From positions 1 through 16,281 of the forward strand of contig QNEG01000006.1 in NCBI GenBank assembly GCA_003645115.1: a stretch of 16,281 bases of DNA. The letters run 5' to 3'. Numbering within the stretch: the stretch's first letter is position 1; every line of letters starts with the position of its first letter. The position numbers and the translations under genes are program-made. The notes beneath the pieces are model-generated. The model was given only the letters and a program-made list of their open reading frames with translations. It had not been told where the DNA came from and ran no database searches. Of this stretch, positions 7,882 to 16,281 are shown piece after piece. The DNA is from a bacterium. GTDB taxonomy: Bacteria; UBP14; UBA6098; B30-G16.

Positions 7882-10800
7882 TTATTTCACCAACATTAAC
7901 TTGGTTACAGCGGAGAACTCACCGGCTTTCATCTTGCAGAAATACACGCCAGTAGGAACCTCTCTACTGTCATTTCCTTTCGCATTCCAGACCACGCTAT
8001 GATATCCTGCATCGAAATTACCATCCACGATGTCTGCTACTCGTTTTCCAGCCACATCGAATATCTCGATTTTCACTTTGCTATCCACTGGCAATTCGAA
8101 TTTGATTTCAGTGGTAGCATTAAACGGATTAGGAGTAGCTCCTCTGAGTGCGAACATAGTGGGAATTCTATTAGCAGGTTTCAGGAAGAAATCACCAAGA
8201 TGTTGTGCGGGAGCATCATTCAGGACGACTACTACTTCATCTTGCGCAGGATTTTCATCATCGGTATAGAATTTCAGTATATACTCATCGCCTTTTTTCC
8301 AACCGATATTTCCGAGCTGGACGAGGAATTTGCCATCGGATATGGAGCATCCATAGCTATTTTCGGTCAGCAGGATATCGCCGGCTTTGTTGGTCAAATT
8401 AAACCTGACCGATTCCCATTCTCCGTCTATATAGCCGATTAGAGCCTTTGGCATAGAACCACAATCCACAGTAGTGGGATTTTCCAGCATAGTTCTCTCG
8501 GTTGGGGAACTCTTAGTTGTGGGCCAACTGCCATCGGTTTCTGCCCACATCAAATATCCCTGACCGGGATATACCGGGAAATCTCCGAAGAATGTGGTTC
8601 CAGACCATACACACATATCGCCCCATCCACGATCCGGGCTACGATGTGCAATGGCACTGCATTCTGACGAACCGATTGCAACAATCATTTCGGATGCCAT
8701 AGTGATATCTGGTCTATTCAGTGGGACCATCATAGAATTCCATCCACCAGCTAAATAGCTAATCGATGGCACCGATGCGGGAATATCGCCAGCAATGGAG
8801 AGTGTGGTAGTATTGGTGCTTAACACTATAAGCACATCGGATTCCTCATTTACCACTCCATCCGTTGTCGGTGGGACATATACACCTACCCAATCGAATA
8901 CGGTATTATCCCATCGTGAGATATTTATCACATCGGCAGGTGCCAGATATGTAGCCAGTTGCGAACCCATAAGTGGGTCATATTCTTCCACATCGAATGG
9001 GACAGCGATTTGACCCCAATCGGGTCCGAACTCATAACTGGTGCGACCGACTCGCTCAGAATTATCACTCAAATTACCATCGTGGTCGTAAGCTACCACA
9101 TAATAATATGTAGGTTCTGCGATAGGGTCAGCGGGTAGAGGTTCAGTATATTCTGGAGTATCTTCGGTGTCAACGACAGCATATTCGCCCCATTCGTAAG
9201 GGTCGGTGTTGGATTTATATATAATGTAATAGATATTGGTCGCCGGATCGAGTTCTGGGGAACCCTCATAGCCCTCGGTAATTTCATCCCACCATAGATG
9301 GACATTTCCGCCTGTTTGTTCGATTCTAACATCGGCGACAGCGGCGGGAGCAATATCATCCACGGGAGCGATAGAACCGACATAGTAATTATACAATGTA
9401 TCGAAATCTATCATCGGATCGAGATTGGTGTGATAATTTACCACTATCTGATATTCTGACAGGTCGAAATTCCCGGGAGTGTAATATACATACAATGTTC
9501 CGCCGGATTCCACAATAGAATCGGGAGTGATATCTGTCCATATTCCGTCGAATATCTGATAATCATAGCTGGTGACTTTTATAGTGGATGTATCGATATC
9601 TCCGCCGAGGTATAGTGGGTCTTTATCACTGCATGTATGTATAATCATAATCTGTTCACCTTGGTCTGGAGCGACATCATCCAAAGTGGCATATATATGT
9701 GGGTCGAGTTCAGAAATCACATCGAATGCCATAGTATTACCAGGCGCATAACCGGATGGGTCGGAGTTTGCCCAGATAATTATTCCTTTTTTCCCGCAGG
9801 AAGGATGAATCCAGAAAGTATCGCATCCACGCTCGAGATAATAAGGACTGCTGGGTAAATCTATACATCCGGGAGCATCATAATTAGAACCGAGAGTGAT
9901 TCCATAGTAGAAAGTAGTATCTATGGTTCCCGAAGTATGATGAGCAGCCAATTCCACTCGGACAGAATCGCCCACGAATATCGGAGTGGGGTCTATCACC
10001 TGAACAGTCAGATAACCGAGTCCACCGGAGATTACGAAGTTATAGTAGAAATTGATATAATCATCTGTTTGGGTCCGGGCTTGAACTTGAGCGTTATAAG
10101 TTCCATTCTGCAGTGCAGTGACCGGAACCCACATATTCCACAGGAAAATAGCTCCGGTAGTATCTCCACCATCGATTTCATACAGGACTGCGCCGGGGTC
10201 GAGTTCTATCCAGGTGAATGTATCGCTCCAGGTGCTACCGGTCCACCATTGGACTTCACCATCGACAACAAACTGCAAAGCAATTTTTGCACTATCGATA
10301 TTGTTGAACCATCCAAGGCAACCTCGCATAGTATCGTATACGGCAACCCGCAATGTTTCCTGCCAAGTATAGAGTGTGCATACTTGACCATTGTATGGAT
10401 AATACGCCGCCATAGAATCGGGGTCCATATTATCCACAGCGAAACGCCAGGATGCGGTATCAGATTGATTGTCGATGTCATCCCAAGCGATAGTAAATAG
10501 TTCATAGCAACCAGAACCATCTGGTGTCCAGGCATAATCATACCATATAGTATCCGCACCGACCAAGTTGAGTCCGGGGTTTAATTCTGGCATAGGTGCA
10601 AGCACAGTCAATGCTTCATCCAACCAGACATTGTCTGGATAGAACCATATAGGTGAACCGGACACCACAAAATCTCCCACAAAATCATCCCACCACAGTG
10701 AATCATCTTTGCTTATGGCGAGTTTCACGCTATCCACTGCCATTATACTATCGGTAACATAACCGTAAACCGCATCCAGCATAATAGCATCCCAGGTATT

Positions 10801-13800
10801 CGGCAATAATCCGCTGGAACTGAATACACTCTCCGTAGGAGCAGTAGTATATGTGGGATCTGTGATAAAGCATTCTGGTTTATCGCAATCCACCAGTATA
10901 TCCAGACTGTCGGTGGGACTATCGAAATTAAACAGCATATCATCCGCATAAGTGAATACCCTGAACACATATGAATCATCCAGGGGGACAATTCCAGTAT
11001 AATACCAGGTTTCTCCTGATTCGAAAGTCATCGGATTATAAATTGCGGACATAGATGTTACCCAGTCGCTGAGAGTGGCATCCCACCAGAGATTGTTGAA
11101 TGTATCCTCGATTGCCACATAAGCCTGATATACTCCAGCCACCGCAGTAGGATCGCTAACTACCACTGTATCCCAGGCGATAGCTCGAATGGTATCGCCA
11201 TAACTGCATTTATAATACACAGTAGTATCGCCATCATCTGGCTCGAATATCTGTGTTATCGGCGAAGTAGCATCATAGACGAAATCTATTTCATCCACAT
11301 CGGATGGATTTCCAGCTACATCGGAACATCTGGCGTAAGCATAATAGATTCCCTCTGCGACCAGGTCGGCAGTATCAGGCATTGCAGTCCAATATTGTCC
11401 ACCACCGAGCACAGTCAGTGCCAGCCAGAAGGTATCTGTCTGCCAGGTAGTTCCATTCCAGAACATACCTCGAGGATCTACCAGCATTCCTTCCACTGTG
11501 GTATTGTCCACGCCGGAGAAATTATCGGTGGCACTTACCAGTAGTGTTTCCTCCCAGGTCCAAGCAGAATATAGTGGCTGGTCAGGGTTGAGTATATTCA
11601 CTGTGGGTATTACCACATCGATACCCAATGTATCACTGATTGCATATATATAATTGGAAATAGTATCCATTTCCGGTTGAATAAATATAGGGTCACCGAG
11701 AGTATCCAGCCCCACGAACAACCAGGGCACAGGATAGGGTTGAGTCTGCCAGTATTGATTGCGGAACCAGATAGTATCTACCATAAAGGCAACCAGGTCA
11801 TTCACATCGGTCAGACCATCCCATTGGATTGTGTATGCTAATGTATCCGATGCACCGGGGAATAGTGTATCGTGTGTAGAAGTGGGCGCTATCAAACCGC
11901 TCAATCCGGTGATTTCACTCCACAGGTCGTCGAAAAATACCAATGGCATATTCTCGCCGGTCAATCTGGCGGTAGCTCGACCAGAATCCGAACAAGTAGA
12001 TAATAGATTCCAGAACGGAATATCTATATGGATAGAATTAGTTCGGTTAATCCAGATATATCCGCCGTTGGGATATCCACCGGACAATGTCCCATCCAGT
12101 ATATCCAATCTCGGTGGTTCAACAACAGTGGCAAAAGTCACATCATCATCGATGAAGAATTGAGTATATGTAGGATGTGCATCTGCTGGTTCCCAGTTAT
12201 CGAAATCGAATGAATCTACCGATACAATGAACATATCCTCGGCTTCGCGATTATGACACTCATTAGAATCTGCCATATATTCTGTGGAAATAGTTGTGCA
12301 CCATACCGGACCGAACACGGGGTCATCGTAGTATGTGGTAAATTCATTTTGTGCGATTTCCACAGTAGCAGGACCGACCAGTGAAATGGGGAAATGCAAT
12401 GCGCCATTATCGAATCTGATACGCAGATATTCTAATGTATCGCCGCCGGCATAGCAAACTCGGGTATATACTGTCATATGCTGATAATCTATGCTATCCA
12501 TAGTAATTATTGCGGTATCGGTAGTATCGGCGATATGTGCGGGTGCATCGTTCCAAGTAGTATCAATATATATCTTTGCAGGTTCCTCCACTCGAATAAA
12601 CGCATTTCTATCGGTATAGTGCAATCCGATAACTCTACCTGCGGACGGGTCAGCAGTATGAAGGAATGCGAGCAGAGTATCGTCCTCCACATCATACATA
12701 GGCTCCACCACTGTGAAATCGATAAATCGATGTTCACCTGGATTAAGTGTGCCTATATTGACAATGTCCTCACGAGGATTGCCATTAATCGATGTATGAG
12801 TTACACTGGAGCGAAGTCCGAGTTCTATATTATCGATAGGTGAAGAGAATTCATTATATACATGAACAGTAACGGTGTGTTCCTGAAGCCAATCGGATTC
12901 CCAGCGCTGATTTACTGCCAGTTCTCTGGGCAGGTCGGATAGGACATTATAAATATGTATATAAGCGACATCGCCACGAGGTAGAAATCTTTCACTGCCG
13001 ACATTTCCAGCAGAATCTACTGCCCAGATTTGCATAGTGTATGATGTAACACCGGTGGGTTCAGGAATTGTATCCAGCCAGTTGCCGGTGGAATCATCAT
13101 ACCCGAACACAAAAGTATCCGCTGTAGCCTGCCAACCGGTTCCATTCCAGAATTGTCCGCCAACTTCCTCGATAACACAACCTACGAATTCCACACCGGA
13201 GTGATTATCGGATGCGCCCAGTTGGACAACATCATCTGTAGGCCACGGATCGGAACTGGCATAAGGCTCCACAAACCAGGCATTAGGTGGAGTCACATCC
13301 ACCAGTAAGGTATTGAATGTAGTATCGAATGGGCTGGTAGATGCGAAACCATCATCGGCGCGATTGGCATCATGGAAATTCGCCTCGAAGTATGAAGTTA
13401 GTGTATCCTCGAAATCGGGCGAAATTCCATTATCGGTCAATTCGAAAGAGAATCTGACAGTATCGCCGGGACCAATATTATCGGTAGGCGCTCCACCCGG
13501 GAATGTCTGTATCCATAGTGGTGGAGTAGTTCCTGCGATTGCAGTAGCTTCATATCCACCATCATTGAAAAATCTGGTTAAGACATCATATACATCCAGA
13601 GAATCAGCAGTGGCATAGTCACCATCCTCACTATACAGAGTAACCTGGAATTCCATCGGATCGGTGGCATTGAGCCAATACACGAAATTGCCCCAGTAAT
13701 TGACCAATCCGGAAGGATGTGGATCGGTGGCATCATAAGTGACATCGCGAACATGCAATTCCGGTGGCATAACGATTCCGATACTATCGTCGTCATCGGT

Positions 13801-15852
13801 ATAAGTGACCATGCAGGAATCCATGGTATTACTATCCACACCGGCTGCGGTGACCTGGAATATTTCATCATCGGTTCCCAAAGCGCCAGAATTTAATGGG
13901 TCTGCCCAGATGGGGATATAGAACGATATACTCGCTCCACCGGGAATATTTACATCGCTGAACACATTGGTAGGAGCAAATGTAGATGCGCATCCATAAG
14001 CACTGGTGCTGGAAACATCGATTACCACATCTTTCAGCAGTGCATCGCCGGTATTGGTAATATCCACTTGCAGATAGAACAACTGGTCTTGAGTGAAATA
14101 TGGTTCATTGTATGGTGTTCCAGCTATATCAGCCACTGCTACTACATCGTCCACATTGATATGAGCAGGGTCATCTACTTCTACTATTATATCATCATCT
14201 ACCACAGAATATCCGGAGCAATGAGGACCATACAATTCTGCCCAAACCCAGTCAATATCTGGAGCGGGAGCACAATCAGAAGCCTGTGTATTAAATGTAA
14301 TCACTGCGGTATCGCCAGGGTTCATAGTGGGCAGAAGTTCCCACTGGAAATCTAACAGTCCCCATCCAACCATACATTTGCCGGTAAACAACCATAAAGT
14401 ATCGGTGCTATCGGCTATAGTATGATGAGCAACCACAGTCACCGACACTATATGAGATTGGGTTCGATTTGCATAATAATCACAGATGATGCCATCACCC
14501 TGGTGAGGTAAATTAGATGCTACATCCAATATTTCCATGCGAGGGACTTGTTTCATCGAATAACCAGCCAAGCCATTTACGGGAACCATCACCTGCCAGT
14601 TGGGATTGTGGCAAAATCTACCCACAGAATCTGCCCACCATTCTTCGACCAAACTATCCGCCATAAATCGAATCCAGTCTGCGCAGGTATCCGCACTGAC
14701 GAAATCGAATGGCAACATAAAGTCGTGATATTCCTTGAGCGCAAGAATGGACAGCATTCCGGTAAATGTCTGATGATGAAGTGGGAAATATCGCAAGTTG
14801 GTATGGAAATTATTACCAAAATCGGCGATATTGAGAACAAATCCCCAGGGGTCGCCATCGTTATCTACATCCGCTTCAATAATGTATGTATCGAAAACAG
14901 AATCCGCTTCGGTAGTATCTCCCGCAAGGGCATATGCCATAAGGAATGCCAGTGCTTCGTAATCTTCCATTCCCTCCGAGACATTTTTCAGGTCGCCCAT
15001 ATATCTTGAATACATATAATCCAGTCCATTGGTCTGGACATACTCCATCGCTTTTTGGATAAGCCTATCATAATAAGAATAGGTAGAACCGCCATCGGTG
15101 GTTCTCATCAATGGCGAACCACCAAATACATCATTATATTTTATCAGAACGATAGACCACAATGCAGTTAAATATGGGTCGTCAGACCCAAATAGCTGGA
15201 TAGTGCTATCCACATTATCGAAATATGGACTGTTCAACACTCCATCGATAATCATATCGATTTCATCCTGGAAATATAGGTCACCGGTATAAGTGAGATA
15301 GATGGCATCCCACAGCATCCATTCCAAAGTGACCTCATCTGTATCCTGAGGCCAATAGTCTGGTGCTGCATTTCTATTCCAGAAAGATGCATCCGGGACT
15401 AATAAACCAGTGGGCAAATCGAAATAACCATTGTAGAAAGCTTGAGTATCACTCCACCATGGTTCGATACCATTACCAGCACCAGGTTCATCCAGGGTAT
15501 CGTCAGCATCGGCACGAGTGCCGAATACATAATTTACTGCTGCGTGCCCGAGATTAGTCCGGATACCGGTGGCAGATTGTCCCAGAATAATAGCGGCAGT
15601 GTTATAGAAAAAACTTCCCCAGTATGGCTGAGATTGATTTTCCAGCCGAGGTGCATCTGGGGTTGCGCCCCAACTTTGCACCCAAGCGAGTCCGGTAGTC
15701 TGGTCAACCAAACCACTATCCGTTCCCGTAGTGGGAGTGTTAGGGTCAGTAACATAATCGACTGCCGCATCGGCAAAGTCCTCGTAGTAGCCAGCTCCTG
15801 CAATAGTGACAAGAACCAGCATTGCCAGCATAACTAAAACCCACCGTCTCAT
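7882..15852 (-). CDS. Giant secreted multidomain protein with a C-terminal sorting domain (2656 residues)
   Basis: ATG 15852 follows AAAAGGAGGAG and opens the signal peptide M-R-R-W-V-L-V-M-L-A (1-20). Residues about 24-430 are helix-rich and Trp/Asp/His-rich, unlike the rest; I do not recognise them, though an alpha/alpha-toroid fold is possible. Next come Ig-like and CARDB-like domains (about 450-850, with D-I-T-N-T-G-D-A-L-L). Ig-like domains of the W-N-G-T-x-W type start near 854, 1415, 1528, 1655 and 1808, with more beta domains between the first two. Fibronectin III lies about 2165-2268, a G-G-W-N...P-G-Q-G-Y module about 2275-2441, and the FlgD-like sorting domain about 2562-2656 (A-T-P-N-P-F-N-A-T-T, I-F-D-V-A-G-K-R-V, G-V-Y-F, ending L-M-L-V-K). 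The passenger is acidic and lysine-poor; the last 170 residues are lysine-rich. Probably exported and fixed to the cell surface; ligand or substrate unknown. Confidence 0.93.
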   Translation of the reverse strand: MRRWVLVMLAMLVLVTIAGAGYYEDFADAAVDYVTDPNTPTTGTDSGLVDQTTGLAWVQSWGATPDAPRLENQSQPYWGSFFYNTAAIILGQSATGIRTNLGHAAVNYVFGTRADADDTLDEPGAGNGIEPWWSDTQAFYNGYFDLPTGLLVPDASFWNRNAAPDYWPQDTDEVTLEWMLWDAIYLTYTGDLYFQDEIDMIIDGVLNSPYFDNVDSTIQLFGSDDPYLTALWSIVLIKYNDVFGGSPLMRTTDGGSTYSYYDRLIQKAMEYVQTNGLDYMYSRYMGDLKNVSEGMEDYEALAFLMAYALAGDTTEADSVFDTYIIEADVDNDGDPWGFVLNIADFGNNFHTNLRYFPLHHQTFTGMLSILALKEYHDFMLPFDFVSADTCADWIRFMADSLVEEWWADSVGRFCHNPNWQVMVPVNGLAGYSMKQVPRMEILDVASNLPHQGDGIICDYYANRTQSHIVSVTVVAHHTIADSTDTLWLFTGKCMVGWGLLDFQWELLPTMNPGDTAVITFNTQASDCAPAPDIDWVWAELYGPHCSGYSVVDDDIIVEVDDPAHINVDDVVAVADIAGTPYNEPYFTQDQLFYLQVDITNTGDALLKDVVIDVSSTSAYGCASTFAPTNVFSDVNIPGGASISFYIPIWADPLNSGALGTDDEIFQVTAAGVDSNTMDSCMVTYTDDDDSIGIVMPPELHVRDVTYDATDPHPSGLVNYWGNFVYWLNATDPMEFQVTLYSEDGDYATADSLDVYDVLTRFFNDGGYEATAIAGTTPPLWIQTFPGGAPTDNIGPGDTVRFSFELTDNGISPDFEDTLTSYFEANFHDANRADDGFASTSPFDTTFNTLLVDVTPPNAWFVEPYASSDPWPTDDVVQLGASDNHSGVEFVGCVIEEVGGQFWNGTGWQATADTFVFGYDDSTGNWLDTIPEPTGVTSYTMQIWAVDSAGNVGSERFLPRGDVAYIHIYNVLSDLPRELAVNQRWESDWLQEHTVTVHVYNEFSSPIDNIELGLRSSVTHTSINGNPREDIVNIGTLNPGEHRFIDFTVVEPMYDVEDDTLLAFLHTADPSAGRVIGLHYTDRNAFIRVEEPAKIYIDTTWNDAPAHIADTTDTAIITMDSIDYQHMTVYTRVCYAGGDTLEYLRIRFDNGALHFPISLVGPATVEIAQNEFTTYYDDPVFGPVWCTTISTEYMADSNECHNREAEDMFIVSVDSFDFDNWEPADAHPTYTQFFIDDDVTFATVVEPPRLDILDGTLSGGYPNGGYIWINRTNSIHIDIPFWNLLSTCSDSGRATARLTGENMPLVFFDDLWSEITGLSGLIAPTSTHDTLFPGASDTLAYTIQWDGLTDVNDLVAFMVDTIWFRNQYWQTQPYPVPWLFVGLDTLGDPIFIQPEMDTISNYIYAISDTLGIDVVIPTVNILNPDQPLYSAWTWEETLLVSATDNFSGVDNTTVEGMLVDPRGMFWNGTTWQTDTFWLALTVLGGGQYWTAMPDTADLVAEGIYYAYARCSDVAGNPSDVDEIDFVYDATSPITQIFEPDDGDTTVYYKCSYGDTIRAIAWDTVVVSDPTAVAGVYQAYVAIEDTFNNLWWDATLSDWVTSMSAIYNPMTFESGETWYYTGIVPLDDSYVFRVFTYADDMLFNFDSPTDSLDILVDCDKPECFITDPTYTTAPTESVFSSSGLLPNTWDAIMLDAVYGYVTDSIMAVDSVKLAISKDDSLWWDDFVGDFVVSGSPIWFYPDNVWLDEALTVLAPMPELNPGLNLVGADTIWYDYAWTPDGSGCYELFTIAWDDIDNQSDTASWRFAVDNMDPDSMAAYYPYNGQVCTLYTWQETLRVAVYDTMRGCLGWFNNIDSAKIALQFVVDGEVQWWTGSTWSDTFTWIELDPGAVLYEIDGGDTTGAIFLWNMWVPVTALQNGTYNAQVQARTQTDDYINFYYNFVISGGLGYLTVQVIDPTPIFVGDSVRVELAAHHTSGTIDTTFYYGITLGSNYDAPGCIDLPSSPYYLERGCDTFWIHPSCGKKGIIIWANSDPSGYAPGNTMAFDVISELDPHIYATLDDVAPDQGEQIMIIHTCSDKDPLYLGGDIDTSTIKVTSYDYQIFDGIWTDITPDSIVESGGTLYVYYTPGNFDLSEYQIVVNYHTNLDPMIDFDTLYNYYVGSIAPVDDIAPAAVADVRIEQTGGNVHLWWDEITEGYEGSPELDPATNIYYIIYKSNTDPYEWGEYAVVDTEDTPEYTEPLPADPIAEPTYYYVVAYDHDGNLSDNSERVGRTSYEFGPDWGQIAVPFDVEEYDPLMGSQLATYLAPADVINISRWDNTVFDWVGVYVPPTTDGVVNEESDVLIVLSTNTTTLSIAGDIPASVPSISYLAGGWNSMMVPLNRPDITMASEMIVAIGSSECSAIAHRSPDRGWGDMCVWSGTTFFGDFPVYPGQGYLMWAETDGSWPTTKSSPTERTMLENPTTVDCGSMPKALIGYIDGEWESVRFNLTNKAGDILLTENSYGCSISDGKFLVQLGNIGWKKGDEYILKFYTDDENPAQDEVVVVLNDAPAQHLGDFFLKPANRIPTMFALRGATPNPFNATTEIKFELPVDSKVKIEIFDVAGKRVADIVDGNFDAGYHSVVWNAKGNDSREVPTGVYFCKMKAGEFSAVTKLMLVK
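10040..11610 (-). repeat. Four adjacent Ig-like domains of the W-N-G-T-x-W type
   Basis: Within the 2656-residue protein, domains starting near residues 1415, 1528, 1655 and 1808 share an opening P-x-x-x-I-x-x-P, a central A-x-D strand, and a Trp-rich hairpin (F-W-N-G-T-T-W, L-W-W-D-A-T-L-S-D-W, L-W-W-D-D-F, W-W-T-G-S-T-W). A fifth, with F-W-N-G-T-G-W, stands apart near residue 854. The copies are highly diverged, so this is old duplication or shuffling. Confidence 0.65.
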
Positions 15853-15862
15853 AACTCCTCCT
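15853..15862 (-). promoter_or_regulatory. Ribosome binding site of the 2656-residue protein
   Basis: AGGAGGAGTT lies directly before ATG 15852, preceded by an A-tract (AAAAA). This is a strong Shine-Dalgarno match and confirms the start. Confidence 0.85.
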
Positions 15863-15882
15863 TTTTTAGAGAATTTGTTTTA

Positions 15883-15907
15883 GTTTTTTCAAACAACTTC
15901 AAACATC
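15883..15907 (-). promoter_or_regulatory. Leader element GATGTTT - 10 nt - GAAAAAAC
   Basis: On the minus strand GATGTTT (15907-15901) and GAAAAAAC (15890-15883) flank GAAGTTGTTT. It matches the element in front of the second giant gene (7143-7120). It lies within the predicted transcribed leader, so an RNA-level role is possible; the function is unknown. Confidence 0.4.
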
Positions 15908-15910
15908 TTC
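15891..15910. repeat. Tandem 10-mer in the leader
   Basis: Plus strand aaacaacttc is followed at once by aaacatcttc, two 10-base copies with one mismatch. Runs of T (gttttttc, gtttttttc) flank them on both sides, giving roughly 10-base phasing of A/T tracts. It may be a curved-DNA or regulator-binding segment, or simple low complexity. Confidence 0.45.
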
Positions 15911-16036
15911 GTTTTTTTCAGAGCAAAATATTCATTCAGCGAAAAAGCCTATATCAAGGTTTTAATTCCCGTAATTCAATATATTTCAAGACATTATCGC
16001 GTATTCCTTAATTTAAACATAATGTATTCGCCTACA

Positions 16037-16064
16037 AATATATGAATGTAAAAGAATATGTCAA
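16037..16064 (-). promoter_or_regulatory. Predicted promoter of the 2656-residue protein gene
   Basis: On the minus strand a perfect -35 TTGACA (16064-16059), a 16-base spacer and -10 TATATT (16042-16037) predict a start near 16030 and a leader of about 175 bases. The -10 runs into TATATTTG, which also fits the Bacteroidetes TAnnTTTG element. It begins 17 bases after the stop of the DUF4321-like gene. No hairpin terminator lies between them, so some read-through from upstream is possible. The remaining 15863-16030 stretch is AT-rich leader with no ORF that I can support. Confidence 0.65.
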
Positions 16065-16081
16065 GTAAAAAATTGTTTTAT

Positions 16082-16281
16082 TCATAACCACCATTTAAAA
16101 TAATAAACCACCAGAATCATAAACAACAGCGATATAACTGTAAAAGAGAGGGTAAATCCAAAAGAAAATTTTACCACCGCAATATCGACAGTAACTGGCG
16201 GTTCTATTCCAAAATTTATCGAATATACCAAAAAATTTTTCACCACTCCAGTGGGCAAAATCATCTCCAGCAATTTAGATA
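16082..16281 (-). CDS. DUF4321-like small membrane protein, C-terminal 65 residues only
   Basis: The frame is open at the right edge and ends in TGA at 16084-16082. The visible part reads L-P-x-G-V-V-K near its beginning, then I-x-F-G-I-E-P-P-V-T-V-D-I-A-V-V-K-F-S-F-G-F-T, then a hydrophobic helix (about 17 residues) ending Y-Y-F-K-W-W-L. That order (a P-x-T-x-D-L-x-V-x-x-x-x-F-G-F segment before a last transmembrane helix) is how I recall DUF4321 proteins; the family call is from memory. Such proteins are usually about 80-90 residues, so the missing part would be an N-terminal helix. Its true start is not visible: the TTG at 16273 and the ATG at 16264 are internal to the open frame. Function unknown; probably housekeeping and unrelated to the secreted proteins. 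Confidence 0.6.
   Translation of the reverse strand, partial: SKLLEMILPTGVVKNFLVYSINFGIEPPVTVDIAVVKFSFGFTLSFTVISLLFMILVVYYFKWWL

Noticed and set aside
15900..15960. Second promoter (TTGATA ... TGAATA) nearer to the 2656-residue gene
   Set aside because: The -10 match is poor compared with the 16037-16064 promoter, and AT-rich DNA gives such matches by chance.
1..16281. Type IX secretion locus or cellulosome cluster
   Set aside because: Only substrates with sorting-like domains are visible. No Por/Gld/Spr machinery gene, no enzyme with a dockerin, and the cohesin call is tentative.

Overview
This window carries four genes, all on the minus strand, in the order they would be transcribed (high to low coordinate). 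They are the last 65 codons of a small membrane protein of the DUF4321 type, a 2656-residue secreted protein, a 216-residue secreted protein, and at least 2368 residues of a second giant secreted protein that runs off the left edge. The plus strand holds only antisense shadow frames. No RNA gene, insertion sequence, CRISPR array or integrase was seen.

The three secreted proteins share one design: a signal peptide, stacked beta-sandwich modules, and a C-terminal domain with a P-N-P-F-N or P-S-P-F-N motif. That domain is the FlgD-like/type A sorting domain known from type IX secretion in the Fibrobacteres-Chlorobi-Bacteroidetes (FCB) superphylum and related candidate phyla. GC content looks to be around 44%. 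Every visible start has a strong AGGAGG-type ribosome binding site, which argues against Bacteroidetes proper. I infer an uncultured FCB-group lineage (Cloacimonadota, WOR-3, Zixibacteria or similar). The sequence alone does not fix the phylum, and no secretion-machinery gene is present.

Region by region: 16082-16281 is the 3' end of the DUF4321-like gene. 15853-16081 is a 229-base AT-rich leader with a good promoter, A-tracts and a short tandem repeat. 7882-15852 is the first giant protein, with an N-terminal helical domain, CARDB/Ig-like domains, a series of W-N-G-T-x-W Ig-like domains, fibronectin III and the sorting domain. 7839-7868 is an intrinsic terminator placed immediately before the ribosome binding site of the small protein (7170-7820). 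7105-7169 is a short leader without a terminator, so the small protein and the second giant protein (1-7104) are probably cotranscribed. The second giant protein contains a higher-order C-A-B module repeat, a CBM9/DOMON-like domain, a Rossmann-like domain with an EF-hand loop, and a cohesin-like domain.

The three proteins look like surface or matrix components (adhesin, sugar-binding or S-layer-like roles). No function beyond that can be proven here. The points most worth a second look are the lack of GATC and CTAG sites, the module repeat, the N-terminal domain shared by the small and giant proteins, the terminator/ribosome-site alternative fold, and the unrecognised N-terminal domain of the 2656-residue protein.
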